A stretch of DNA of 64,000 bases. Origin: Paramecium tetraurelia. Taxonomy: Eukaryota > Ciliophora > Oligohymenophorea > Peniculida > Parameciidae. Under the pieces are notes generated by a model. It made no database searches, was not told the DNA's origin, and saw only the letters and a list, made by a program, of their open reading frames with translations. Numbering within the stretch: the first letter of the stretch is position 1; every line of letters begins with the position of its first letter. This document shows, piece by piece, positions 22,706 through 35,409 of this stretch. The stretch is taken from assembly GCF_000165425.1 (NCBI RefSeq), contig NW_001799266.1, positions 372,001 through 436,000 of the forward strand, read 5' to 3'. A program made the translations under genes and the position numbers.

Positions 22706-23180
22706 TCATTTTTTAAATTTCAACTTAAGTTAAGGTTAAGTTTTTATAAACCAATTTGTAATTCTGAATTGTCTTTATATCTCACTAAATTCTTTTATAG
22801 TTTTTTGCTTAGCCTTTTACATCTTTACTATAGTATGTCCTGATTCAGTTCTACAAACAAAAATAAATTATTTTCTCCCTTTATTGTATATATTTGATAA
22901 ATCTCTCTTAGAAAATCCTTCAATGGCTCTACACGGATTAAATTTTTCTTTTTACCATACACGTATAAATTTCTATTTTTCTTTGTGATAATTGTAATCC
23001 AATAGATTTTCAAAGTTTTCAAATGGATCCTTCAAATTAATATGATTCTATAAATGCAACTATTTAAAATCAATCCAAATATACTTATTTTCAGCTTGAT
23101 CTAATAATAGTATTAAGTTATCTTTTTAATAAATGTGTCCTATTATTTCGTGAGCGCTTATTATCAATTTTTTGCCTGCT
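22706..23180 (-). CDS. hypothetical protein, start unresolved
   Basis: An open frame on the minus strand ends at TGA 22706-22708 and reads back to about 23180, where a TGA closes it. Text such as AHEIIGHIYQKDNLILLLDQ, NKYIWIDFKQLHLQ and KDPFENFENLLDY looks protein-like and globular, and the C-terminus is basic (KTQPQLKLKFKK). No ATG lies at the 5' end, so a first exon joined by a short intron is probably upstream (an ATG at about 23294 is a candidate, but the phase did not fit). I do not recognise the family. Confidence 0.45.
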
Positions 23181-23452
23181 TCTCAATGCTCTGTTTAAAT
23201 TCTATACAAATTTATATATATTAGTTTATTTTAAAACAATTTAATAAATTTTAAGTTAAAATTTATATTATGTAAGAGTATCATTTATATAGGTGAAATG
23301 AATCTGTAACTTTTAAAAATTTAGTTATTTAGAAATTGTCCTTGATACATAATGCATATAAGAAATATACAATATAAAATTATTATTGAAGTAATTAAAT
23401 AGCAACATTGAAGTGGCTATGTTAGTCTATAAATAGAAATTTTCAATTTAAT

Positions 23453-23900
23453 TTTTTGTGTTTAGATTGTTTCTTTCTTTGCTCTTAACCATTTTGATGG
23501 TCCTCCTTGATGTAGCGCAATCTTTTATAATATCTATTTTTTATCATATTCATCGTTTTTCCAGGAAAAGATTTTACTATTTTATTAAAGTTGGGTCCTA
23601 CTTGCTACACTAATTCTAAGATTCGTTTATCCTCTTGATATGTGAATCTAAATTGCATTAGTTTATTAGGGTCATTAAATACCTTTAATCATTAATCCTT
23701 TTTTAGGCAATTTATTATTTAAATTGAAAGTCCTCGCCAGATTATTAATTTTAGATTAATGAGTTGATTAAGTGTTCTAATGATTCATCATTTTATCCAA
23801 ATTAGGATTATCTAATAATATAAAATATTTTCTTATACTATTCTGATTGATCATTCCTCTCACCAATCGTTGGCTATTTGATGAATATTTCATCATCCAT
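23453..23900 (-). CDS. Myb/SANT-like DNA-binding protein
   Basis: Starts MDDEIFIKQPTIGERNDQSE at 23900. The N-terminal half is Gln-rich and acidic. After a 35-nt intron (GTATTTAATG...TTTAG, near 23649-23683) comes one Myb-like repeat: FTYQEDKRILELVQQVGPNF, NKIVKSFPGKTMNMIKNRY, YKRLR. This matches the W/F-x(n)-ED-x-x-L and PGRTxxxxKNR pattern of Myb/SANT repeats, with the first Trp replaced by Phe. The C-terminus is basic (EQRKKQSKHKKLN) to TGA 23453-23455. A transcription or chromatin role is inferred. The intron is at the long end of those seen here. Confidence 0.7.
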
Positions 23901-24095
23901 TATTTTTTATATTTTATTTTATAAGATTCTACAATAAATTGATCATTATATAATTCAAATAATTTCTCATTATAAATGTAGAAGAAAATCACAATCAAAT
24001 TATTAATATTTTTATTTATATAAAATTTAGAATTTAATATTAAATAATAAAGAGCAAACTTAGATGTCCATTCAAATTATTAATCTAAGTTCAAT

Positions 24096-24515
24096 TCAAT
24101 TCCAAATTTATAACTTTTACAGCTGAAACCTTTAAGCATATTTAGTAAACATTCCAATTTCTTGATTTTTCACCTCCTCAACCCTCTATCTTGAAGCTAA
24201 ATTGATTTTGTTATTATTCTTGTAGAAGGAATTTCGAAATCCAATATGCTTGTCGAATTAACCCACATGAACAGGTGATTTGTGAACAGTCTATTATCTC
24301 TGCCTTGTCTTTATTAATGGTTTCAATTAAGTTTTTTATAAAGTTGGCGAGATTTGCTTCGGTTAGTCAGGTATTTATTTATCTGAATCTAAATCTTCGT
24401 CAGTCTCATTAATTTGAAATGGATTAGTTCCTTCCATTTCTCCATAAAGTAATGGCACCCTTTTGAAATTACATCCATATATTTAATCAAGGGTTATTCT
24501 GTCTGAATCTATCAT
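24096..24515 (-). CDS. hypothetical basic protein
   Basis: A single intronless frame from ATG 24515 (MIDSDRITLDQIYGCNFKRV) to TGA 24096-24098, about 139 residues. It has an acidic middle (ETDEDLDSD) followed by a Gln/Lys/Arg-rich half (LIKTRQRQQTVHKSP). No family recognised. It lies between the Myb-like gene and the MYND-kinase gene, all on the same strand. Confidence 0.55.
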
Positions 24516-24616
24516 GAGGAAATTTCTAATAAATCCAATATTAAATATATAAAATTAAAATAGTTAAAGTAAATAAAGTGAAAAACATATCAATTTTCAA
24601 AAAAATAATCTATAAA

Positions 24617-25929
<1,313 letters not shown>

Positions 25930-26133
25930 TTTAATAAATTTATTATATAATTAATTTAACACATTCCTTAATTTTGATGAGTCAGAAAATAAAGTTTATT
26001 ATTTAATTGATTTTTCATTATGAGTTGTATTAGAACAAATTAACAATTATTTGACCTAAAACTTGCAATTTATTAAGATTGATTATAAAAATTTAAAAAA
26101 TAGATTTACTTCTCTCAAAATAATAATATAAAT

Positions 26134-28202
26134 AATGGCTTAAATTTTAAATGATACCAAAAGCTTCACCCATTTTACAGAAATTAACAAAAATGAGTAC
26201 TCCTTTAAAATCCTTGAAAATAGTAAAATATATAACATATACCTAGATATGCTGTATCAAGGATAATTATCCGATAATACGCTGTAGAATGGATATGGAA
26301 AAGCAATTTTTCCTAATGGTATCGTTTCATCATTAATACAGGCGATATATATGAAGGAAATTGGAACAATAATTAGATAGATGGCTATGGAAAGTACACA
26401 ACTATTGATGACTAAATCTACGAAGGATTTTGGGAATAAAATTAGTTTAAGGTAACAGGGATGAAAATTACTCTTCCCACATTTGACTAATAAATGATGA
26501 CATCAAAGATTGAACAAGAAATATATATAAAATACAAAGAAACAGGTACAATCAATTTTGATGATGGTAAGATTTTAACTCTATTTAGGTTCCTCATATA
26601 GAGGTGAATTATTAGACAATGTGTAAGAGGGTTGGGGGGTTTGGGTTGATTAAAACGGTATGAATTTATAAATTATAACAAGGCCAAAAGTATGAAGGAC
26701 AATGGAAGAATGGGAAGTAAAATGGATATGGTATCAAGTATTTTTTTAATGGGGATGTCTATATTGGACATTGGAAGAACGATGAAGCAACTGGTTATGG
26801 AGAGTATTAATACTTTGACGGATCATTTTATAAGGGGTATTGGCTAAATAGTTTTAAACATTATTTTGGGATAGAGAAATGGAAAGAGGTAGCTGAATAC
26901 ATTGGAGAATATAAAAACGGATTAAAGGATGGGAAAGGAATGTTGAAATTTATTGATGGTTCATATTATGAAGGACAATTTGTTAACGATAAAATTCAAG
27001 GTTATGGAGAGTATCGATGGGCTGATGGTCGTACATATATTGGAGGATTGTAGAATAACAAATTGTAAGGAAATGGAAAAACTACTTGGTTTGATGGGAG
27101 AACTTATGAAGGGTCATATTAATAAGATTTGAAATAAGGGTTTGGGCTTTTTTGTTGGCAAGATGGTAGCAAATTTATCGGAAATTGGATGTTTGGAAAA
27201 TAACATGGTGTTGGAATTATGAGGGGGTAGAATGCAGAATATTAATTTGGAGAATGGTTTGAAGGAAAGAGGAGAAGATGGTTAAATTAAATATAGGATT
27301 CAGATTTAATAGAAGCATTTAAATTCAATCATTAACTGTATTAATTCTCTAACTAAATAGAATTTATAGTGAAAATGTTAAATAGATTTCGAAAGATATA
27401 ACAGAGGAATCCCCTTTGAAAGCATGTGATAGCGCATTTTCTTTACCATTAAATAGCGATAAATAGCTTGTTAGTAGATTTAATCTAACTTTAATTTAAA
27501 AGAATGGTTAAATTTATGTTGGAGAAACATAAAGAGAAGAAAGATCTGGAAAAGGTAAATTATTTGCTTCAGATGGATCTATTTATGATGGGTATTGGTA
27601 GAATGGCGAGAGACATGGATATGGTAAACAAGTCTATGTAAATGGGGACATTTATGAAGGACATTGGATTTGTGATAAACAAAATGGAATAGGGCGAATG
27701 ATTTATTCAGATGGAAGCATTCTAGAAGGGTTTTGGAGCGGTTTAAATTTGGATGGATATGGAAAATAAATACTGTCTAATGGAAGTTACTATGAAGGGT
27801 ATTTTTAAAATTGCTTAAGACATGGAAAAGGAAAATTACTATTTTAGGATGGCTCATATTATGAAGGTTAATTTGAATCAGATGAAATTATTGGTAAAGG
27901 GACATACACTTGGAATGATGGTACTTAGTATATAGGATATATGAGAAATGGATAGAAACATGGACAAGGCACATTTATTAATTGTGATGGAGATTGTCAT
28001 ATTGGAGAGTAAACAATTAATAATATAATCTCTTAGATTTTACAAAGACTATTGCCATGGACAAGGGACTTTCAAGTATAGTGATGGCAAAATCTATGTT
28101 GGATCTTGGTTTCATGGTATGAAACATGGATTTGGTCTGCTGAAATATCCAAATGGACAATCCTAGAAATTGTAGTATTTTTTGGGGGAATTAAAAAACT
28201 GA
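26134..28202 (+). CDS. large MORN-repeat protein
   Basis: From ATG 26134 (MAQILNDTKSFTHFTEINKN) to TGA 28200-28202, about 630 residues, made almost wholly of MORN repeats (for example YEGQWKNGKQNGYG, YIGHWKNDEATGYG, YEGQFVNDKIQGYG). Two blocks of repeats are separated by a non-repeat linker around 27290-27480. Introns placed by frame: 26320-26342 (23 nt), 26567-26588 (22 nt), 26658-26682 (25 nt), 27338-27360 (23 nt) and 28011-28038 (28 nt). The 27338 intron is needed to join the blocks into one gene; without it the first block would stop at a TGA near 27410. Expected to be a cortical, ciliary or membrane scaffold. It lacks the lipidation-type N-terminus of the other MORN protein at 8389. Confidence 0.85.
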
Positions 28203-28599
28203 TTATTCTCTTTTTCTTATTGAATTGATTTTTATAGAGTTAATAGATATAGAAATATGTCTTATTTTATTCTTTTCAACCTTCATTTTTATTGATTATT
28301 ATATACCATTTATTATTAATAAAAAAATTAAATCATATTTGAAAAGATTATGTTTTGTTATTTCCCTTAAATGTATTTTCTATTTTTCGATGAGTGTTTC
28401 AATAATCATCAAGGTGAGCATAAAATATTGATTATCTATATTAAGAAAAATAAATATGAGATGTTTCTAAATATAGGTATAATTTAGAGAATTTTAAGCT
28501 TATAAAAAAAGTACTTCTTGAATAATTCAGCGAAGTGTTTTTTATATAATTTCAAAAATATGAGTGTCTCCTCTTGGGGAATAAATACAAAATAAGTTA
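28203..28599. other. intergenic between convergent genes
   Basis: About 400 nt, AT-rich. A 68-codon hydrophobic frame (28225-28431, plus) lies here, but it starts just after a gene end, has no intron pattern and looks like chance. Nothing else seen. Confidence 0.4.
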
Positions 28600-29050
28600 T
28601 CAAATCATCTTTTAAGTGTCATTAACACATTCTCCTCCGATTTTAGTTATTATTTGATGGACCGATTTTTGATTTTCCCTCAGTTTAAACTTACAACTTT
28701 TGGTTGACAATATTTATCTCTTCTCTAGAATAACTCTTTTTCTATAAGCAATAACAATTGTCTTGGCCACTGCATATTTAATCTCAAGGTTATTTGAAGC
28801 CTTAAATTAACCATTACATTACTTCCTTGATTTTCTAGCCTTACTTAAAAACTAAGAAGATCAAAGCTTCTCTTTAACTCTTCTGAACTATCTTATAATC
28901 TCTTTTTTAGGCTGGCATTAAATTTAGATATAAATTTTAATAATAAGCATTCATTAATCTTAGATTTTCATCCTTAAGAAAAATACCATATTATTAATTA
29001 AAATCATCATAATTATATCGTATTATCGTATTTAAGTCCTCAGAACACAT
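28600..29050 (-). CDS. hypothetical basic protein
   Basis: Starts MCSEDLNTIIRYNYDDFNQQ at 29050. A 22-nt intron (GTAATGTAATGGTTAATTTAAG, near 28804-28825) joins two open frames to TGA 28600-28602, about 140 residues. The text (YGIFLKDENLRLMNAYYQNL, KYAVAKTIVIAYRKRVILEK) is helical and basic, resembling an extended helix with an IQ-like character, but no family is recognised. Confidence 0.5.
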
Positions 29051-29343
29051 GATTTGAAATTATATAAATACTATAAAGTTTTCGTCGTTATTGATAGTAA
29101 AATTTAGAAATATTTTATCATTATATTAACATTGATTAATAATATGGATAATTAAAAATGCCAGTGCAAAAATCATTTCACATAATTGGTCACTAATCAA
29201 GTCTAGAATCTTATTAGTGAGTTTTATCATGGTTGCATTTACCTGAATTTAAGTGACTAATATGAAATTTTTATATGAACTAAATTATTTAAGAATGGAT
29301 GATTTATAGCTTATAAAATTGATATTTTAGAAAAAAAGAAATT

Positions 29344-30854
29344 TCAGTATGCAACAACATCAACAATTTAAACTCTATTTGAATTCGATTCAATAACTTT
29401 AACTACTTATTCAACTGGCTAATTATGATACGTATTATTACTTTTCGACAAATTAAACATTCTTATTTTTCTGCAAACCATTCAGTTGCACACTTTATGC
29501 ATAAACCACCATGACCACAGGGCATATAAACAGCGCAACTTTCATTTTAATAACAATTAAAACAATTCTAATCATTCTCAGCTTTCAACTCTGTTAAGGA
29601 ATTCTGATTACTTTGCTTAGGCTACTCTACATCTGTCTTATTTCTCTTTGCTTGTTTAACGTCTGATAATGAGGACATCTATTTTTAAGACTCATAATTT
29701 TATCCAATCAAATAAGGTTGAAAGTATGTTTATGATAGTTTTATCTTATATTACTAACTTTAATACTAAGAATTATGGCAATTTTATGTTAATCTTATTT
29801 TTATCTCTTGTAAAAATGCTTATCCTCTTTGAACTAGGAGAACTAAACTAATTGCCTTCATTTTATTCCTCATCCATTATTTTATTTTTAAAGTTCATCA
29901 AGAATTAACTAGTATTAAATATGATTTATACTTCAAGGTACTTCTAAAATAGCAAGTATATCCTGCAATAACTAGACTATACACAATGCATATTGTAATT
30001 GGTATCGAATTAAAGGGATTTCTTTTTGTGCTCAACTTTATAGAACAACTAACGATAGTAAATGTTAATAATCCAGAAATAGAGAGAATTAATAAATTTA
30101 TCCACAAAGTACTTATGACTATTTGAATATTCAATTGATCTACCTTCTTAATTTAAAGCTTATTTGCTCAGTAAATTTTTTTCTTGTATAGAATGCATTA
30201 GTTTCACAATTAAATCAGTTAAGAAGATGAATTGAAGAACAATTGAAAGAATGAGAAATACCCAAAAGATAGAAAATATGTATATCCAATCCCATTTAAG
30301 CCAATTAATTTGACGAAAATTTATCAACATTAATTGGGTTGTCAAAAGTAATTTACAAAATACATTAAACTACAATATTGCTATTAATTTACAAGGGAAA
30401 TGACATTTGTCTCGTTTTTGTTTTGCTTGTGAGCATGTAATAGAAACACCATCCATGACAAAGTAAAGACAAAATACATTATCATGGGGTATTGAATAGG
30501 GAAAGTGGAGTGATCGATGAAGTACAAAAAGCAACCCTAAGGTAATTTGAACAATTACATAATAGGATATGGATAAGATTCCCCAAAACAATTCAAGACA
30601 ACAATTATGATCGTTCAAGATTTGACTTATTTATATAAACTGTGATACTTGTAATTATTAATCGCCAGTCTTACTACCTAAAGAAAATGTAAAATTGTAA
30701 CATAAGCTAGTGACATCTTATAACTTAGATCAAACACTATGTAAGAATTAAATAGTATTAACAATATTAAATAAATAGTCACCAATATTTTTATCTAGAG
30801 CCTAAATATGCAAAAATACTTCTGTGAATATTGAAGCAGTTATTTTATTCTCAT
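29344..30854 (-). CDS. multi-pass membrane RING-finger protein
   Basis: Starts MRIKQLLQYSQKYFCIFRLQ at 30854. About six to seven hydrophobic helices follow (for example ILVTIYLILLILFNSYIVF, FWGILSISYYVIVQITLGLL, WIYIFSIFWVFLILSIVLQF, LLILSISGLLTFTIVSC). The cytosolic C-terminal part ends in a C3HC4-type RING: CFNC, CAVYMPCGHGGLCIKC, CLIC. Short introns near 30628-30650, 30129-30153 (25 nt), 29920-29942 (23 nt), 29747-29768 (22 nt) and 29437-29459 (23 nt) join the exons; the 23-nt one removes what would otherwise be a TGA between the membrane part and the RING part. Likely an endomembrane E3 ubiquitin ligase. Substrate unknown. TGA at 29344-29346. Confidence 0.8.
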
Positions 30855-31243
30855 TAATTTATCGTTCCTAGTGTTAAGGCAACTCTTCAAAATCAAAATT
30901 ACTCTCCCTTGGTGATTAAGGTTAAGATTATAATTAATTCATTTATTCTATAAAAATTATCAACTTGTTATGCAAGCTTAAATTAAATATAAATAAAAAG
31001 TAAGAACTTAATAAGCATTGATTTTAGCCATCTTTTATCATTTGGATCAAAAAAGTCAGGCTTGTCAAACTACAATTTCTGAGACTCAATTATTATTAAC
31101 AAAGTTCATTTCACATTGAGATTAGCTTGCATCTTGTATGTAAACATTCTTATTTATGTATACACATATTTAATATTAGTTTAGTTTAGAGAATTAATTT
31201 GAGTGAGAAATAAAATTTATAAACTTAGATAAATAAGTAAATA
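30855..31243. other. intergenic, divergent promoter interval
   Basis: 389 nt between the RING gene start and the coiled-coil gene at 31244. Some short minus-strand frames exist but none joins to the RING gene in phase. Nothing else seen. Confidence 0.4.
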
Positions 31244-31946
31244 ATGGCAGAGCCAAGACCGTACTATATTCCTTCTTGTATTGAATATTATCTAGTTAGC
31301 AACTTCATCCAAGTCTAATACTAAACGATAGAATAATACTCAATAGCAATCTAATTATGAAGCACTGCTTTCTCATTTTAGCCAAACTAAGAGCAATTCT
31401 AATAAAATTACAAAAGCTTAGACATCGATTATTTAATATGACAAATATTATGTTCAACAATTGCAATAATAAATAACAGATTTAAAAGAGCAAGTGAATT
31501 TTTTGGCTTTAGAAAATCAGAGATTGAAGTAGAGCCAAGACAAATCATTAAAAGTATTAAAATGCTAAGCTTTTAGAGGATAAAAGAGCAATATCATCAA
31601 CTAACTAAATTTAGCAATATCGTATAATTAGTTTAGCAATTGAAAATAGAAAATCTAGCTCTCAAATAAAATGTTTAATCTCTTAAGTTAGATTTTAATA
31701 TTCAAATGCATCCGTTAAGGCAATTGTATAATCACATCCTTCAAATACCAAAGTAATAAATCAATGACATTATGTAATTGAGGTTAGAATAGCAAGAAAG
31801 TATTCATATATTAAATTAAAGCTTTAATATCTCAACAGAAATGCAAGGTTGAGGTTCTCAATTTAGAACGCACTCAACTTTTAGAATTATGTTCGAAACA
31901 AGAAGGAGAATTTATTTCATATTTGGAAAACAAAATTCACACATGA
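31244..31946 (+). CDS. coiled-coil protein
   Basis: Begins MAEPRPYYIPSSTSSKSNTK across a 22-nt intron (GTATTGAATATTATCTAGTT.. near 31278-31299), then a Gln/Ser/Asn-rich stretch and long coiled coils (QQLQQQITDLKEQVNFLALE, RIKEQYHQLTKF, LKIENLALKQNVQSLKLDF). A 23-nt intron near 31551-31573 and a 19-nt one near 31850-31868 restore frame to TGA 31944-31946. About 205 residues. Likely a cytoskeletal or basal-body component by analogy, but no family is recognised. Confidence 0.65.
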
Positions 31947-32013
31947 GCTATGCACTGTTATTGTGATATTTTTATATCCTTTATCTTATCATTTAATATT
32001 TAATATATAAGAA

Positions 32014-33043
32014 ATGAATTCGGGTGATATTTTCGGAATATGTTTTGCTTGCTTATTCGTGTTACTTTACGTGGCCATTTTGGTTTACCTTCATTGCTTT
32101 GGAAAGATTTACAGACTAACTTTTCCAAGTCCTACTCCAATGTATACTGAAAAATTTTTTGGAGAAAAGCTTAAATATGCGAATGTGTACAATTCATAGG
32201 GTATTTTAATAACTGAGCTCAATTGTAGTTAATTTAAAGAGTGACTAGTTGTTAAACTCCTATGATTTGCAGAGGTTGAGAGCCATACCTTATGTCTACT
32301 TAAAGAACAAATATTCAGAAACAAGTAATTATTTACTTTATTTTCATGGAAACGCTGAGGACATGTAAGCAACATATTTTTTTATGAATAGGTAGGCTGC
32401 ATCTCAGTTTATGGAGTAATTGATGAAAACGATCAATGCAAATATCTTTGTTGTTGAATATCCAGGATATGGAGTTTATGGAATGTAAAAGAATATGAAT
32501 AGCAATATGATTGAAGAGGATGCACTGATATTGTATGATCATATAAAAAAGACTCATAAATTGCTGGATAATCAAATTTATGTTTTTGGAAGGTATAAAG
32601 TAATGATGAAATTTAGATCAATAGGAACTGGCCCTGCATTTTATGTAGCCAGTGTCAGGAATACCAAGGGTTTGATAGTGATGTCGAGCTACAAGTCCTT
32701 TAAAGCAATAGTATAAGATTTTTGTTGTGGATTTGGCATCGTCATTGCTTTTTTATTCTGTCTACCAGATTTCTTCAACAATCAGGAGAGATCCTAACAA
32801 GTCAAATGCCCAATAGTTTTCATTCATGGATAACTTGACAAGTTGATTAAGCCAAGCCATTCAAATTCGTTGTACATTAAGTAAAAAATCTAAAAACTTT
32901 AGTTTAGTTTGCCCATAATCATACAAAACAAATCTCAACTATTTATAAGGGAGAGAATGAGCCATAATGATTTTGATATTGATACTGATATAGCTATTCC
33001 AATCTTAGACATATTTTCAGAACTTAGATATCCAAAATTTTGA
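32014..33043 (+). CDS. membrane-anchored alpha/beta hydrolase
   Basis: Starts MNSGDIFGICFACLFVLLYV at 32014, one N-terminal membrane anchor. The hydrolase fold follows: YFHGNAEDM, VVEYPGYGVYG, the nucleophile elbow GRSIGTGPA (Ser in the G-x-S-x-G motif), a late Asp in FIHGQLDKLI and a His near SHND, giving a plausible Ser-Asp-His triad. The fold and the HGNAED motif resemble ABHD12/13/17-type serine hydrolases. Introns: 28 nt near 32200-32227, 27 nt near 32364-32390, and 24 nt at about 32593-32616, which splits the elbow between Arg and Ser. TGA 33041-33043. It probably acts on lipids or acyl-proteins; substrate not known. Confidence 0.82.
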
Positions 33044-33109
33044 TTTCCATTTTAATTTGGTTCTAAAATTTGATATCTTAATTATAATAATGACATTTAA
33101 TTTTATAAT

Positions 33110-34877
33110 TCAAATTGATTAATCTACATCTAATTATTATGAGTATTCTTCCTCTTCGTGATCCTCTTGTTCTTCTTCAATTTCACCATATTACGAATTC
33201 GATGGTTAATCATATTCATAACCGACATTAATTATCTACGATTATGTGATTTATTCCTGAATCCATATTTTGACAGTTTTATCATCACTTGCAGTCAACA
33301 ATTACCCTGTTTAACTATGCCAATCAACATAATTGATAGCTTGATCGTGTCCATCAATGACATTTTATTGCAATTGATTGTTTTTATTGAAGAAGTGTAC
33401 TTTACCATCTTGACTCCCGACACAAACATAATTATCATTCTTACTTCCAAAGCAACACTTCATTTCTATTCCTTTTACTTAAAATCCAAAGAATACATGT
33501 AACTTTTAAAAGGTTTTCAGACTCCACAGATGCAATTTTGACTTTTCCTTTGAGACATTCAAAACTATGAATTGTTAATTTTGACTGACTGCTGATGAAA
33601 CAATCAATTCTTATTCCTCCAAATGAGTTATTATTTTATTAAATTTAGAATCATTCTCAATAACAGTAATTGAAAATATTGCTGCATTGTGAAGCAACAT
33701 GTATTAATCAGTCATTAAAATATTCTTCACTACTTTACTTTTTACTTAATTCACCAATTTTCCATTGTCTTACCATATTCCTATCCATCCATCTACACCA
33801 CCACTAAATAGTTGACTCATTATTATAGATTTAAATACTTTTTAAAATAGGCTAAACACAGCACTTCATTAGTATATTAATTCATTGTTACTTTTAATTA
33901 AGCAGTCTACACATCATATCCATTGATTTTTTTATCATTTGATGCTGAAAACAACCTAATCATTTAAATTTATTCAGTTTTACAATTTATCATCTGATGA
34001 AAAAACAAGTGAATTTATATCCATATTATGTGCCTTGCTTATTTTACATTGCTATTCCTTTGAAATTATATAAATCGAATTTTTTCTGGTTGCACAACCA
34101 ATCCACAGACCTGAATTAGAGAACCTACCAATCCATACTTCATCATCAAATCCCTAATAGGTAATCGAATTATTCTTAGGTATTTAATAAGATTAGCAAT
34201 TATGATCAAGCAACAATGAGTAATTCTTATTCTCATTCGAATCATCATGATAAGGACATCGCTTCATCTAATATTCAAATGATTGATCAATCACTTTATC
34301 AAACTGTGTTTTTAATGAAAATTCTCCAAAATTCAATAGGTTTATTGTTTTCTAATATAGTTATAATCTTTATTCCCTTTAATCTATGGGTATCGCTAAT
34401 TAAGTTTACAATTAAGAGGCATCATCCTTAAGAAATATCATTCTAATCAAATCAAAAGCATTTATACTTAGCTAAAACTTGTGACTCCTGCTCATTACAC
34501 TCTGACAATTATCTTAGCAAATTGACTGCTTATTCATAATTCCTTTATTGAACTAACTCTAAGTATAATTATTTTTATATTTCATATTATAATTTCTATT
34601 TTAAATAATAGAATACTCTATTGATGGTGTCTGAAAATTCCAATTATTACAAAAGCTTCTCGTAGTCTCCATTTAAAAAGGATTCTTTCAACTCGCTCAT
34701 TTAAGAGGTGTCTAGTTTCGTTTAAGATTCCTCTTCAAGTGTGTTGCAGACATCGTCGTATCCCATTTAATTCAATTCTTATAGAATCATTCTGATTATT
34801 TCTTTCAATCTATCAGGAGACCCATCGATATTTATAGATTAAACTTCTTATAAAGCCAAATTATCAAATACTTGCAT
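33110..34877 (-). CDS. WDR26/GID7-like LisH-CTLH-WD40 protein
   Basis: Starts MQVFDNLALQEVQSINIDGS at 34877. Order: LisH motif (IIRMILQELNQMGYDDVCNT), CTLH region (LNGDYEKLLQQLE, LYLELVQQRNYEQAVNLLRQ), then WD40 repeats. The last blades read LHLWSLKTFQKL, CCFGSKNDNYVCVGSQDGKV and LLTASDDKTVKIW, closely following WDR26. The CTLH part plus these blades fit the GID/CTLH E3 ligase subunit GID7/WDR26. A 25-nt intron near 34447-34471, 28 nt near 33953-33980 and a 23-nt GTA...GAG one near 33822-33844 are needed. The tail is acidic (EEEQEDHEEEEY) to TGA 33110-33112. It converges with the hydrolase gene (66 nt apart). Confidence 0.85.
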
Positions 34878-35409
34878 TTAATAATTGATAAATTTATATT
34901 ATAATTCAATTATCATTAATCTAAAAATGAAAATAAAAGAATGATTTTTACAGCTCCCTTTGTTTAATCGTTAAGTATATCTAAATTAATAGACAACTAT
35001 TAGATACTTATACTTATATTCGAATATCTTTATTTATTCAGTCTACACTTTAATTTTTATAGGGTAGAGTTTTATGTATTCAATTATTGGTTTTTGAATT
35101 TTCCTTAATTTTTCTCATCAACTAAATTTTTCATTTATATAATCTATCCAAATATATTTAAAATAATAGGATAATTCAATTTATTTGTAAACCATTCTAA
35201 TTATGTGTTTAGCTAACAAATGTATTATGAATAATGTTTGTTTATTTAATAATTTAATAATTATTTAAATTACATCTTTATGCTATCTAATTATTTCACG
35301 ATATCGAACCAAACTTACTCAAGTTTTACATTATGGTAATCTATAATGACAATGATTTCAATGTATCAATGTATTGACATAATTATGACTATTGTGAATG
35401 CTTTGAACT
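34878..35409. other. intergenic, divergent promoter interval
   Basis: 532 nt of AT-rich DNA between the WDR26-like and histidine-kinase-like starts. Two overlapping short plus-strand frames near 35335-35410 precede the kinase start but lead to TGA. No repeat or RNA gene recognised. Confidence 0.45.

Noticed and set aside
28225-28431. 68-codon hydrophobic plus-strand frame
   Set aside because: No intron pattern, no conserved motif, and AT-rich DNA easily gives Phe/Ile-rich frames.
33158-33502. Plus-strand 114-codon frame
   Set aside because: Antisense to the WD40 repeats of the WDR26-like gene.
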